64,000 nucleotides of DNA from Allacma fusca (taxonomy: Eukaryota; Arthropoda; Collembola; Symphypleona; Sminthuridae). The notes below the pieces were generated by a model that saw nothing but the letters and a program-made list of their open reading frames with translations, did no database searches and was not told where the DNA came from. The stretch lies in contig OX359245.1 of the NCBI GenBank assembly GCA_947179485.1, forward strand, positions 67,133,067 to 67,197,066, given 5' to 3'. Position 1 is the stretch's first letter; every line of letters starts with the position of its first letter. A program made the translations under genes and the position numbers. Below, piece by piece: positions 11,135-23,614 of the stretch.

Positions 11135-13134
11135 ATGGAAGTTCTGAGAAGTGAAACTGAAATAAAAACTAATAAAAATATTTTCAAAAGGGATTTTGAA
11201 ATATTTGACACTATTAATCCTGGAATGGTATTTGTGGTTGCTATATTCCATGTTTTGGCATTTTATCAACTGGTACTCGTGTACAACGGGGATTTTGCTT
11301 GGAGATTTTTTATTTATCGTAAGACAATCAATGAGCTCAATTGTCATTAATTTTTAAGCAACTTTATGGCCTTATCTACTACGATGATATAATTTTGCTG
11401 TTCCAGAGGTCGTGGTGTCTATTGCAATTGGTCTTTCGATTACCGCAGGCGCCCACAGACTCTGGTCACATAGATCCTACAAAGCGAATCTGCCCCTACG
11501 AATACTGTTGATGACGCTCAATACCATGAATTTTCAAGTAATTTTGTGCAGGATTCTGTGTTGAGTTATTTTTTTAAGGTCGTGTTCAAAGCACGTAGCA
11601 TGGATGTCGGGTTGCCTGTAAACATATCTGCTGAATCACTGACACTGGGAAGTTTAGATGTGTGTCCATCTCAGCAGGGTTGGAAAAACACGGATTTTAT
11701 GAATAAAGGCCAAGCCAGTGGCAAGAAATGGTAACAACCGGTTTTTATTGGACAGTGGATTTATTTCTGTAGCATTAATAATGACCATTTTATACCAACC
11801 TGTACAACAGGTTTAGGCCCGTTAGAATAAGTTTTTAGCCAATAAAGACCAGGCCATTTCTTGCCACTTGGCAGCCCTGTGTTCATGCATGCGTAATATT
11901 AACCATGCCGGTGGTACGTTTTCGTTAAAACCAGTTTTTATTGGACAATGGATTTATTTCGACAATATTAATTATGGCCATTTTAAACCAACCTATACAG
12001 CAGGTCGAAGTCGGTTAGAACCGAATTTTAACCAATAATAACCAGGCCATTTCTTTCCAATTGCCAACCTTGTCCATCTGTTTTAGACCGGTCGTAGAAA
12101 TATACAGATACGCAAATGTGTACTATTGTACGGGAATAGGAACGCACAGCAGGTGCCATCTAACGATTTATTTTCTGTTCCAATGAAATTTTTTATTGTT
12201 AAAAGGGCCTACGAATCATCAGGCGCTAGGTGTCAAAAGATCTTCTATGTACAGGATTCAAAAAATTTACAACCGTTCTGGAGTTGCGATGTGTAAGTAT
12301 AGGTATTTGATAAAGTTTTTATAAATACAGGGCCCGTTGTACACCTGGACCCGTTGGCACCGTCAACACCACAAATTCTCTGACACGGATGGAGACCCCC
12401 ATAACGCCAGGAGAGGATTCTTTTATTCACATATTGGATGGGTCATACTTTATGACCATCAAAAGTTCCTGAGAAATTCGGCTGGTCAGATTAAAACGGC
12501 AGACTTGGAAGCTGATGGGGTTGTAATGTGGCAAAATAGGTAAACGTTGTTTCCTTATTGTAAATATTACCGTTTCTTTATTTCCTATTGAAACGTTAAT
12601 ATTGGTGCTTTAATTGTGCAGGAATTATGTCTGGTGGACTGGATTTTTGCTAATAGCACAAATCGTGCTGCCATTGATCTTGGGCTTGGAAACTTCTGTC
12701 GTTCGAATAATTTCTGCAATAAGTTTTGGAGTTTGTGTAAACGTTTTTGCAGCAGGGTCGGTTAATAGCTTCGCCCACATTTGGGGACATCGACCTTATG
12801 ACAGGTATGAAATGTTTTGATGGCTTTCTATGCGCGACCGTATTTGCAAGAAAGCGTCAAACGGTCTACTGTTTTTAGGTCCATCCTTCCATCGCAGAAT
12901 GCTTGGGTATCATTATTGGCCCTGGGTGAGGGATGGCACAATTACCATCATGCTTTTCCATGGGACTACAAAACTTCCGAGTATGGAGTGAAGTTGAACT
13001 TGACGAAAACGTTCATAGAATTTTTCTATTTTATTGGATGGGCATCTGATCTCAAAACTGCGTCGGGTGAGCTGGTAGCAAAAAGAGCAGAAAGGACTGG
13101 TGATGGCTCGTATGATGCGCATAATGTGAAATGA
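11135..13134 (+). CDS. acyl-CoA delta-9 (stearoyl-CoA) desaturase
   Basis: Five exons: 11135-11318, 11407-11537, 12331-12539, 12622-12804 and 12879-13134. They total 963 nt and encode 320 residues, all with GT-AG introns. The product is an ER-membrane di-iron desaturase that introduces a cis-delta-9 double bond into acyl-CoA. The three histidine boxes are present: HRLWSH (exon 2), HRQHH in WHRQHHKFSDTDGDPHN (exon 3) and HNYHH (exon 5). The conserved NSFAHIWGHRPYD segment is in exon 4. Hydrophobic stretches before box 1 and in exon 4 fit the usual membrane topology. The start at 11135 is the first ATG; the N-terminus is short, so the protein is somewhat smaller than typical insect paralogues. 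Intron 2 hosts a repetitive insertion (11673-12072). A polyadenylation signal AATAAA lies at about 13212. No broken residues were seen. Confidence 0.93.
11673..12072 (+). mobile_element. hAT-like element in desaturase intron 2
   Basis: It runs from CAGGGTTGG to the inverse CCAACCTTG. Near-matching flanks are TCCATCTC (11665-11672) and TCCATCTG (12073-12080). The body contains two related halves, each with a GGTTTTTATTGGACA-like segment followed by CCAGGCCATTTCTT. So it looks internally duplicated, or like two related copies with the junction at about 11880. No ORF. Confidence 0.6.
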
Positions 13135-13511
13135 TAACAAAATTCAAGAAACAATTCCGAACAAAATTATTATTAGCAATATTTTATATTTATGTTAATG
13201 TGTCATTGCATAATAAAACGTTTTAATATTGTCATCTTGACGCATTACGAATTGACTTTGTATTCAACCTTGATTGCTTCTTTGTTCAAGCAAATTTTAC
13301 TGCAATTATATTTGAAACTTAAGTCGTATTTCAAATAATGTCAGACCATTTAAACAAACTGTTTTCCTAAATATTGATCAGTGACTCGTAATATATTTAA
13401 GGTACAGCAAAATAATTTAAACACTCAATTTTTTTAGTAACATTAAATTGACTATAAAAATACAAATACAATTTTCTTCTGATATCTTTTGTATAGCTGT
13501 GAAGTTCCCTA

Positions 13512-16500
13512 CTAAATTAATGCAGTCAGGTTGACAATACGGGAGATCTGGTTTTCTGTGACATTGCCCGAATAAGATCGCAAACTACCATTTTCGGACC
13601 GTTGTCGTATCCCGGGTACTTCAGGCTTAATCCTGAATTGCGAGCCGCTTGAATTTTCATTAGCAGGAACTGCAGGAGGTGGCACACCCAAAAGTTCCTG
13701 GACTCCCATCAAAATGCCACTAAAACGACCAAGGTTGATTCCACTGTCAGCAATGTAATTGACGATGGGTCGGGCTAGCGCAAATATAAAATCAAAGTTA
13801 ACATTTGCAGCCGCCAAACCATCCAAGAGAGGCTGGACAACTTGCAAAAGTGAGAATAGATCGATGTTTGAACTCCCGCCAGCGCCAGAACTTCCACCAC
13901 CAGTCAGACCTGACAACAGACCCGAAATCCCTCCACCTGCACCCTGCGTACCATCCAGAAGTCCCCCAAGTAATCCTCCATTCTCACCCCCAAATAGCGC
14001 ACTCAATGTGGTAGGTATTAACTTCAAGAGGGGCTCGATTTCTATAGTAGCTAAAATGCTGAACAATGGCTTAATCAAGTTGTAAGTCATGGCCAAATCC
14101 AACCCTGGCGGGAAGAAGGAACGGAGGACATTATGTACTGTTGGGAATAATTTAATAAACCGGAAGGAATCATTGGGTTCAATTGGGACAAATGTATCGG
14201 ATGGGGTCGCCCAAGTCTCCTTAATTAAATCTGCCGCCTTTTCCCCAATCATGAGGCACGCTGCCTGGGTTCCGGCAACGGGAATCACTGGCATCACCGA
14301 TGCATCGACGACGCGCAGATTTCGAACGCCTATTACTCGAAGCTCGGGATCGACTACAGCGTGACGGTTATCGGATTTCCCCATTGCGGCTGTGCCAACA
14401 AAGTGATGCTGGGAGATTGACATGTGACGAATGTAACACTCCCAGTACTCATCACTTCGAAACAGACGATTCTCACAGCCTGGAAAAGCAGCAGAGGCAA
14501 GCTGAGCACCAACGCTTCGAAATGCTTCAGTTTCTTCTACAAGCCTTAAATTCATGTTGATAGCTGCGGATTCATATTAATAAAATACACTGATATTGAG
14601 CATTTGTGAGACAGGATTGAGTTACAGGAAAAATTTAGTCTTTGAAGGTCTTCTTGGGATCACATATTTTGCTTACCTTCAATTGTCCGATTAATGTCCG
14701 CATAATCTTGGTAATACTGCGGGTCGATCCAACTTTTGTCCAAGGGTTTTGTTGACTTCAAACCAATCCAGCCTTTGGATTTAGGTCTTCCAACACTCAC
14801 TACCACATGGAAGGCATCTTGTCCCCGATGGGCTCCCCAGTATTTCCAGCTCACCTCGGTGTTTATATTCGTGTAATGAGCGACATGGGCGGGGAACCAT
14901 TTGTGTATGCCAAACGTTGTGAGCGCAGAGACTAAATCCGGCCAGTCACCCTCCCCATTCTCCTTCGCATGCTCAGAGGAGGTTATTCCAATAGCTTGAT
15001 GTCCAGTTGTAGTCAAAGGACCTTGCTTGTCCAGAAGGTAACGCAAAAATGCCCTCGGGGTCAGATCTCGATCAACAAGGATGCTCTTCGGCTCAGTCAT
15101 TAAAAATGGTCCTAGCAGAACTGAAACGTGGTCCTGCAGGTTATGACCCACACCCGGCCTATCAGTTTTAACTTTAACCTGATTCAAAACACAAAAACGG
15201 GCAAAAATAATAATAAATCAACTGAGATTGCCAAGATTTTTCAGCAATACAAAAATATTTAAAGTTAATAGCAAATGCCAGAAACATACTCCCATATTCC
15301 AAAGCTTCTCTCCAGGTCCGATACCCGACAGCAAAAGGATCTTCGGTGTCTGGAGCGCACCTGCAGAAAGGATAACCTCTTTGGTTGCAAAAGCGCTGTG
15401 TCGCTCGTTGAAACGGTCGTACTCGACTCCATACACTTCATGATCGTCTCCACGAATGAGCAGCTATATAAAATTAGCATTTTACATTTTTTAAAGATTG
15501 AGTACCTGGAAGTGTGTATGACAGTTGGGAATAATCTGAATTGTGCATCTTCATTCTGAGGCAATCCTTAACCCAGATATTTTTAAAACTTCCAAAAACT
15601 GCTTAAACTACCGACATTGCATGTACTCCAGAGTTATAAATTATTGTTTTATTCCAACCTTTTTACCTTATTAACATGAGCATACTTGTAAATCACCAGG
15701 TTGCGCCGCTTCCTCGAAGATTCAATATAGGATTCAAATACTGCATCCCGCTTCCCCTTTCGTGTTGCCAAATGCCCCACATCGAAGCCTGCAAAACAGT
15801 TTTTGAAAGTTACTGCCAATACAGCAGGAAATATAGACACGTTTTGTTTGGGGAAAATTCACCTTGGGTGTAATATCCGTTAATGTCCGCGTTCTGGTAG
15901 CCAAGTTCGTTGGCCCCCTTTAAATAATTATCCACCAGGGGTCTGTACTGAGCGGGTTCAACGTGAACTGGTCCTCCGACCCCGTGCATGTCGCCTATTA
16001 CCACAAGTATATACACCACTGTTAGGAAATCTTATGTGGATATATTATCTGGAATTATTATTATTCTGATCCGAGAATTATTAATAACCAAGAGTAAAAT
16101 GTCACTACAGGGAAAAGTTGCAACATTACTCTACAATTCATGCAAAATAAGCAATCAGACCCCCCGACGCCGACATCACATGATCACATAATTCACAATA
16201 GACGCTTCCAGCTTAGCTTTTAGATACCCTTGGCAATAAAAATGCTTCATTGGATTTATCAAAAAAAAGGGCGTTACAAACCTTCTTGCCACTCCCCTTC
16301 ATAATCCTCACTCCTAATGAAATACTTCAAAACGTTTGCATAGCTCCAGGAGGGATCGCCAGTTATATTGGCCCAGTTGTCAAAGTCCAGGGAGTTCCCT
16401 CGAGTGTGAAGCATGTAGTTAATGTTCGAGGACCCACCCAAAGATTTCCCTTGTGAAAGCAAGGCCGTCTTTTGATCAACATGAGATATTCAAATTCGTA

Positions 16501-17622
16501 TTTTAAAATTCAGAAATCCCTTTAAATACTGAGCCCAAGTATGTGGAAACAAGAGGAAGCATAGGAAATCTGAGTGCAATTTTACAAATCGACCAAGAGC
16601 TTCACCTGTTTGTCCATGGCCAAGCACGCCCCAATTTGAGGGACGGAGTGGTGTTGCCAATCAATTTCCTTATAGTTAACGATAACTGGAGCAGTAGCGG
16701 GAATGCCTTGCATAGGATGAGGCTCACCACCTGCCTCCAGGAGCAGCACTTTCCAGTTGGGGTTTTCGGACAGTCGACTAGCTACCACAGCGCCAGACGA
16801 GCCCGAACCAACTAATCATATAAGCAATAATTGTGTGTATTATTGCCTTATAGCGACCCCTGGTTTTAGTGGTACCCAAAGATCCGCCCGGGTCTTTACA
16901 TGCTAATTTATACCCCTAAGACGACGCAATATTATAAAGTCAGCATATTATTGAAGCAATATTTCTCAAGCAACGTCAAGTATTTGGGAAATATTCTTTT
17001 TAAGGTTTTTATTTTTATTTTTACTTTATTAATAAAAATGGAAATGTTCTACGTGATGTTGTTAAAATCAAAGTTTTTATAGTTTGTATACATTTTGTAA
17101 CACATTGTGACGGGGTCTGGTTCAAACCGATTATACCCAGTCTGGTCCAAAATTGGACCCCTATAACTGACCCGGGTCAGACCGATGATATTCCTAACCA
17201 TGAACACGTTTTCTACAGAGACCTTCCACTTTTTAGCGCAGTGTTAATTTTTGGAGCACTGTACACGTAACAAATTTTGATCTTCTCTAGCCCACTCTTA
17301 TTAATTACAGAAACTTTTCTATCTATTTGAAACTGATGTCGGATATGTGAGCCATTTATTGTTCAAAAATCTTACCCACAATGAAATCAAATGTATCGGA
17401 ACTCTTGTCAAATCTGACTTGCATACGTGCAGCAAAACGGTCTCCATAATCCCACGTGCTCAATAGCATCCCCATTTGAAACAAAAATCCATACACGATA
17501 CTGGCAAAAGCAACGTTTGAGAACATTCCGTTGGCTGAAGTCTTCAACGGTCGTAAAATAGGCTTTATTTGTTGACTTATTTTTCGAAGGTTACCAAAAG
17601 TCTCTAAAATATTCGCCGCCAT
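13512..17622 (-). CDS. GMC-family FAD oxidoreductase (glucose dehydrogenase-like) with long C-terminal extension
   Basis: Eight exons (minus): 17622-17376, 16811-16606, 16468-16282, 15994-15863, 15788-15667, 15463-15290, 15178-14677 and 14563-13512. They total 2,622 nt and encode 873 residues. The ATG has a strong context (ACCATGG). Residues 1-75 hold a hydrophobic anchor-like segment. The FAD-binding motif DFIVVGSGSSGAVVASR spans the exon 1/2 junction. Further GMC marks are GKSLGGSSNINYMLHTRG (exon 3), LSAGALQTPKILLLSGIG (exon 6) and DRPGVGHNLQDH (exon 7). At the active site His577 in HHFVGTAAMG is kept, but the second catalytic position (usually Asn or His) aligns with Gly621. The normal fold ends near residue 641. 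About 232 further residues follow, with a Gly/Leu-rich core (GGLLGGLLDG) and hydrophobic segments. Known relatives oxidise sugars, alcohols or ecdysteroids; the substrate here cannot be told. Confidence 0.9.
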
Positions 17623-19767
17623 GGTGAGACTTGCAGTTCTACACTGTCAATGAATCTTCAACTGTTACACACTGTTCCGGGATTTTTGCAAAAAAAAAAA
17701 ACAGAACAAAAAATCCAAATCCCACGAAGAAAATCAAAGATGTAGCTCTGTCATGTCAGCTTCGGAGAGCAGCACGTTCAATTGCTTCTTTTGACGACTG
17801 ATGAAGGCATACTAATTAAATGAGCAACACATTTTTAAAGGTCCACAGGCACTCATTGCTGGTATCATGCAAGACATTTTGGACAGCCGGCCAAATCCAA
17901 TCCTTTGAGTACTAATGTATAGTGTAGTAACAGAAGCTACATATGTACACACAGGTACTAATTGGTACTTGGCCACACAGTCATTAATTAAGGTTTGTTC
18001 AACTCCAACATTTTTGGGGACCAGAGGCTGAGGTTATATTTTTAACCTGAATCCCATATGGGCTATAATCTATAATAATTCTGACCAAAATGATAAAAAA
18101 AAACAATAGCCAAGATCTGCAAATATATCAGTTAAAAGAAACACTTGAACTTGTTAAATTCTTGCGAAAGACGGAGTGAGCATTTGTTAAAATTAAGGAG
18201 CAAAACTATAGTCATAAAGAATTACATTTCCTCCAATCCCGTAATTATTATTATTATTTTTACTATACGGATAGTCACTCTTGCTTTTAGTCGCTCTGGC
18301 ACGTGTAAATGCTCCTCAGCACTTGATAAGTATAGCTGTAATGAAAGACTTGGATAAACCCAAACATTTTTCATTAGAGGAGGTAATGAGACCGTACCTG
18401 AAGTACCTATCGTCCCAATTCAAGCATGAAGATACGAATTATATGTTCAGTGCCATATGGCTAATAATATTCTACAAAGCATGAGCTTATTTACCTTGAA
18501 ATTTATATAGTGTCAGTGCCAATAATAATAATGGTTAAATAGGTTCATAGCTAATTTACACCTACATAAAATTACTTTATAGCCCTGTCTTCCAATTATG
18601 TTCATCACTCAAGAGGGAAATCTCACCCTGAGACTTTGCAAGCACCTAAGTTTTAAAGCACTGTTGATTTATTGTTTTATAATCGGATGAAGATATACAT
18701 GAATTTACTTCGTCAATAAATAATTACATTTAAATAATGCAGACTGGAAAGATTTCTCACCGCATGAATAATCCTGTGAGCGGCAGGTCTGACCAGAAAA
18801 AAACTTTTAATTGTGACCCACAAAAAAAGGCTTTCCTGAACAATTTTACTGTTGCGAGATGAAATGAAATTGAAAATGTTGGAGAATGAATGACATTTTT
18901 GATGAAATATTTCCAATAAAAATAAATTATGATCATAAATAAAATATGAGTTTTATCCCATCAAGTTATGCTTGTAAGCAATGAGTTTTTGAGCTCAATA
19001 CAAGCTTTATGTAACGTAGTAATAATCAATGTTGGAAAGGGGCAGCCAAGCGCTTCAAATTTTTTTTTGCATCATCTATGTAAAGAGTATCTCATTGCTT
19101 CTTTTAAAAATAACTACGTGAGCGTATCCAACCGACGAATCACCCAGTAAGGTTTACAATACAATTAAAAATCAAAGGTATTAATCTGAGCAATTCGTGC
19201 GAAAGCTATAATTTTCTTTAGATACATGTAAGTTGAATACTTATTTATGTGTATACCTTTGCCATTTCAATATTACAATAAAAATGTACACAAAATTCGT
19301 GCAATTCTTGTAGGGCTTATGTGGTTTCACTTGTTTCACTGTATTTATGTATCAATGTCATCAGGGGATTTTGAATGCAGTTACATAATCAGGTACTTAA
19401 ACACATAATAAAATCCCGTTTAGTCTCTAATGAATTTTTGTGGATTTTATGTAATGCTGCACAACTTATTCTGTCAATTAAGCCGCTGGCATAAATACTT
19501 TTACAGAAATTTTCAAGAAATCGATTTCCGGGCGAACTTCATATGGGCAAATTTCCTGTGCACACATATCTGTATAAGGGCAGACCTGAAAAAAAATAAA
19601 ATGTAATTTTAATTGAGACATTTGCTGATCAGGATAAAAATTTTAATTGGGGTTCAACGGGACAGTGTCCGAACCCAAATATCTGAGAGCCTGTAGATAA
19701 AATGATCTTATAATAACGCTGCAGTCTATTACGTGCATATTGCATAGCAATAAAATTTATTTGTACA
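17623..19767. other. gene-poor interval
   Basis: This is the upstream region of the GMC gene. It is AT-rich with homopolymer runs. No coding, RNA or transposon feature could be supported. Confidence 0.4.
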
Positions 19768-20954
19768 TAGGGTATGTCGATTGAAAATGCCCTGCAGTAT
19801 TTGCCTGCCCAAATGAAAATGCCAAAAATGCCTGCCCACATGCCCAAAATTGGGTAAGTGGGCAGCTTTTGAAAATGCCCTGATTTTGGGCATTTTGGGC
19901 GGGGAAAATTGGGCATTTTGGGGCATTTTGTTGTCGCGACACCAAAATTGGATTTATAGCGTATATTCAGAATATCCATCCACATGGATGGAAGCGCAAC
20001 TAAGGAAAAGTTACAATTGTGAATGTCTGGTTATTCGCTTGTTCGTTAATAGATATATTATAATGGCAAAAACAGCCAAATCAATTTAATTTCCTTGACA
20101 TGCAGTGATATCATTTATCACTCCTATGAAAATAAATTTCTATGTAAACAATAATATGAAATAAATTTACATATGCGTCACTGTCGGGCGGGCAGAAATA
20201 CTAAGAAGTACTACTAATGTAAAAATCTGATGGTATTGGATCAGTCAAAATTTAAATGGGTGATGAAGCTGAATTTTATACTCAGTTTATTCTACATCAC
20301 TATTGTCTGCAGTTTGTAACGATCAGCCAAAAATGGCTCGAGTATACCAAAACCAATATACATCCTCCGTACAGGTCCCCCAAATATTGTTGTTTGTAGT
20401 TTTATGGTGTATAGAACAATTTACGGTATGGGTTCAAATTTTAACCGAAAAGACATTTCTGATCGCAGTAGTATACATACTTGTATAGGGGTATGTGAAT
20501 AATCCCAGGATGGTGTAAGTTCATTTTATATCGTCTGCAGTTTGGCAAAATAGTTCCTAGAATAATTTAATTTATACTGTAGCCGTATCGTGTACAGGTG
20601 TTTCACAAATTTTAATGTTCAATATGACCTATGGTATCTCATCACCGGTTGAATTAACTTCGTCAACATAATGACATAAATATAAATCTAATAAAATTTT
20701 CAAGGTAATTTCGAGCGCTTTTTCTCCAAAATTACAAAGAAATTTTCAAATCCATTGTCAAATTGTATAGATTGTGCTGTTATATTCCACGATTCTGCCC
20801 AAAATTTGTCCTCGATGAAAATTCCCAAAATGCCCTTGCCCAATATGCCCTATTATGCCGCCCTCGCCCTGAAATGAAAATGCCCAAAATGCCCTGGCAT
20901 TTTGGGCGGGCAAGTTGCCCAAAATGCCGGGCATTTTCAAATCGACATACCCTA
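19768..20954. mobile_element. hAT-like non-autonomous element (TTTTGGGC-rich)
   Basis: Inverted termini begin TAGGGTATGTCGATT. A perfect 8-bp duplication TTTGTACA flanks it (19760-19767, 20955-20962). Dense GCCCAAAATG/CATTTTGGGC motifs fill 120-200 bp at each end, and the 1,187-bp middle has no transposase ORF. Confidence 0.88.
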
Positions 20955-21255
20955 TTTGTACAACTGCTGCAGTTATATTGTATGGTAATGTTATTTTGAA
21001 ACAATTTATCAAAACAACATTCTTGACAGCTCGGGACAATACAAACAACCAGATCAGATACACTACTGATGTAATTTGTTGTTATTATTTTAAAGAGCTG
21101 AAAGATGTTTTGATTACTAACACCCCTAACAATGACTCTCCAGGAAACTATGGTTAATTATATCCATCGTTATACAATTAAATTGAGACTTTCCCATATG
21201 AAAATATTAAACTGTTCTTTCAAACCTTAGCCTCTAAAAGCAAACAATTTCAGAA

Positions 21256-23195
21256 ATGCCTTTCAAACTTATTTTCTTGTTCAGCCTTCTCGCAGGTAAA
21301 AAAAACAGTCACTTTAAAATCTAATAAAAAATATGTAAGAACAAAAAATTATTTCATTGAGTATATTCAATAATATCGAAGCACTATATTATGCATATCT
21401 ATCTATCCATGTTTTTTTTCAGTACTAACCAGAGCCATGGTAGATTCAAACAGATTAGACAACCGACTGAGAAGAGACAATTTCCGTGTGAAAGAACCAG
21501 TTCCGAAAGCTCGGGGTCTTTTGAAAAGAGTTAAACGATTCGGGTGTTGGCATAGCTGCTTATCCCATCCGAAGCCTTATGTGAAGCAGAGCTCTTGTGA
21601 GGAAGGAGGTTCTTGCAGATGCTTGCTCGACCTCCTGGGTCATGTACACTTCATGGCTTGCGATATCAAAGGTCGGAGCCCAATTGGCTCTGAGACACCC
21701 AGATCTGTCAATATTGGGTACACTGAGTAAAATTGAGCTCACTTTAATTAAACCATAATTCAAAACTTAAACTTCAAAAACGATTTTTTAAAACAGTGCA
21801 CTCTCTTTTAAAGAACAGAACGGAAGGAAGTCAATTTGACAGTTATAGAGGATATTGTAAAGACACCAAAAATAGTACTGCTATAACACGAATTTCTTCA
21901 AATATTTTTACACTGTTGTAATGCAGAGTACTTGGCTCAAAAATTGTTCAAAAATTGTACAAAAATTGTTCAAAAATTGTTCAAAAATTGTTCAAAAATT
22001 GTTCAAAAATTGTTCAAAAATTGCTCTAAAATTGTTCAAAAATTGTTCAAAAGTTGTTCAAAAATTGTTCAAAAAATTTTCAAAAATTGTTCATGAATTG
22101 TTCATAAATTTCTCAAAAATTTCTCAAAAATTTCTCAAAATGTTAATTTGCTCCATTTATAATATCCTTCTGTTTTTAGGGGCATTCTTGTTGAGAGAGT
22201 CTACTGTATACGTAGATCGTCAAAATTTCACAGAAATATAAATATAGTTCTGAATTTTTTTCAGGAATATAACACTGCTCGAGCGGAAGCTTCAGTGCAA
22301 TTACAAAACCTGCTGGCCCGCTGATGAGGATCCAAACCAGATCGGAAAGAAGCAGCTGGTGGAAAGGATTGCTAACATAGTCAGTGGAATTTATTCAGGA
22401 GGGAAATGTAACTGTGGCCAAGAGAAAATTGTAGGCCCTACAGACGTCCGACCAGCGGCGTTAAATCATGTCCATCAAAGGGAAAACTACAAATTTGCAT
22501 TGAACTACCAGACATTCCCCGATGAGGATGGTCAGTGTGTCTGTCGATTTGGGAAATCCATCGAAGGTGAAGGTCATCACACGGAGGAGGACTACAGTGT
22601 AGAAGCTGAGGGTGTCAGTCATCAGGAGATGAACAATCTCGAAAATGATGAGCTCCGGCATGTCTTCCAGTGCGGGATCCGAGGTTGTCGTCACATCGTC
22701 CGCAAAATCAGGAAGAATGACGATGGCTCCGGCGCTCCTTCCAACTCGACAAGGAAACCCTGGTACATGATGGAGTTGGAGAGGAAGCCAGTGATGCCCG
22801 AACACAAGCATGATACTGCCACTACTGTCATCTGTAATTTGAAGACTTGTTGGAGGATAGATGACCAGGGGGATAAAGTGATCACGAAAGAGGACAGTGC
22901 TAATACTCATGCCTCGGACCCAGCCAGGAATTCCATTCAATTGACGTTGAAGCAGAAGCAGACACTGATGAGACAGCGGGACCAGACTTTAGGATCCAAA
23001 AATCACGGACCCACTGTCCACTGTACTCATGGGGTCTGCTCCTGGATCCGTAAAAGCGGTCAACGGAAACGTAAGAACAAGAAGAAGCCATCCACAAAAA
23101 CTGGGATCTCTGGGGATGATATTGTTCCAGGAAAGGACGGTCTTTGCCCTTGCTATAAAGCTTATGTGACCTATTTTAATTGGAGGCATAAATAG
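21256..23195 (+). CDS. secreted cysteine-repeat protein, family not recognised
   Basis: Three exons (21256-21295, 21423-21717, 22265-23195) give 421 residues. Exon 1 encodes most of a signal peptide (MPFKLIFLFSLLA, cleavage likely near residue 18), so the product should enter the secretory pathway. Dibasic sites occur early (KRVKR at 48-52), suggesting propeptide processing just before the first cysteine. Cysteines follow two recurring motifs: C-x4-C preceded by a hydrophobic residue (123/128, 248/253, 302/307, 365/370; a C-x3-C variant at 55/59), and (G/D)-G-x-C-x-C (78/80, 160/162, 203/205, 406/408). The linkers are charged, rich in Lys, Asp, Glu and His. The exon 2 donor (GG|GTACAC) is weak but is the only join that keeps frame. 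If it is not used, exon 2 ends at a stop at 21730, giving a short six-cysteine peptide. AATAAA lies at about 23231. Function unknown. Confidence 0.7.
21936..22141 (+). repeat. 11-bp tandem repeat in an intron
   Basis: About fifteen to eighteen degenerate copies of TTGTTCAAAAA, drifting to TTTCTCAAAAA at the right end. They lie wholly within intron 2 of the cysteine-repeat gene. Confidence 0.85.
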
Positions 23196-23614
23196 AAGCA
23201 ATTTAGATTAATTGTCTCAAAATGGTTCAAATAAATACAGAATTGTTACAAAATTTTGACATACTTCAATTTGTTTGTCGAAATGATATTAGGTCATTTG
23301 GAAATACCGTCCCTTGCTTCCCGTGGTTTTATTTTCCTCGTAATTTGCTAACAATTAACTATTTTAAATAAAAAAAACTGTAAAAAATGATTCAAAGGAA
23401 CGCTCATCATAATTTTTGATAAAAATCATATCATTTATTCCCGGAAAATTGTAAATAGTTTCCGAAATTGGCTTCCGTTTTACATAAAACCTTTTGTGCA
23501 AAGTCCTATAATTTGTTCTAACAATAAATTAAATAGAGCTGAGCCAACTTCGAAATAAGACAAAATATTTTCATGTGTGACAGCGAATTTTGGAGACAGA
23601 GATTAAAAATACAC

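Noticed and set aside
22461..22940. 159-codon minus-strand ORF
   Set aside because: Shadow of the plus-strand cysteine-repeat exon, which has a signal peptide, motif repeats and splice sites.
22265..23195. Treating the last exon of the cysteine-repeat gene as a separate gene starting at an internal codon
   Set aside because: The frame is open up to a good acceptor at 22264 with matching phase, and the cysteine motif continues across the junction (C123/C128).
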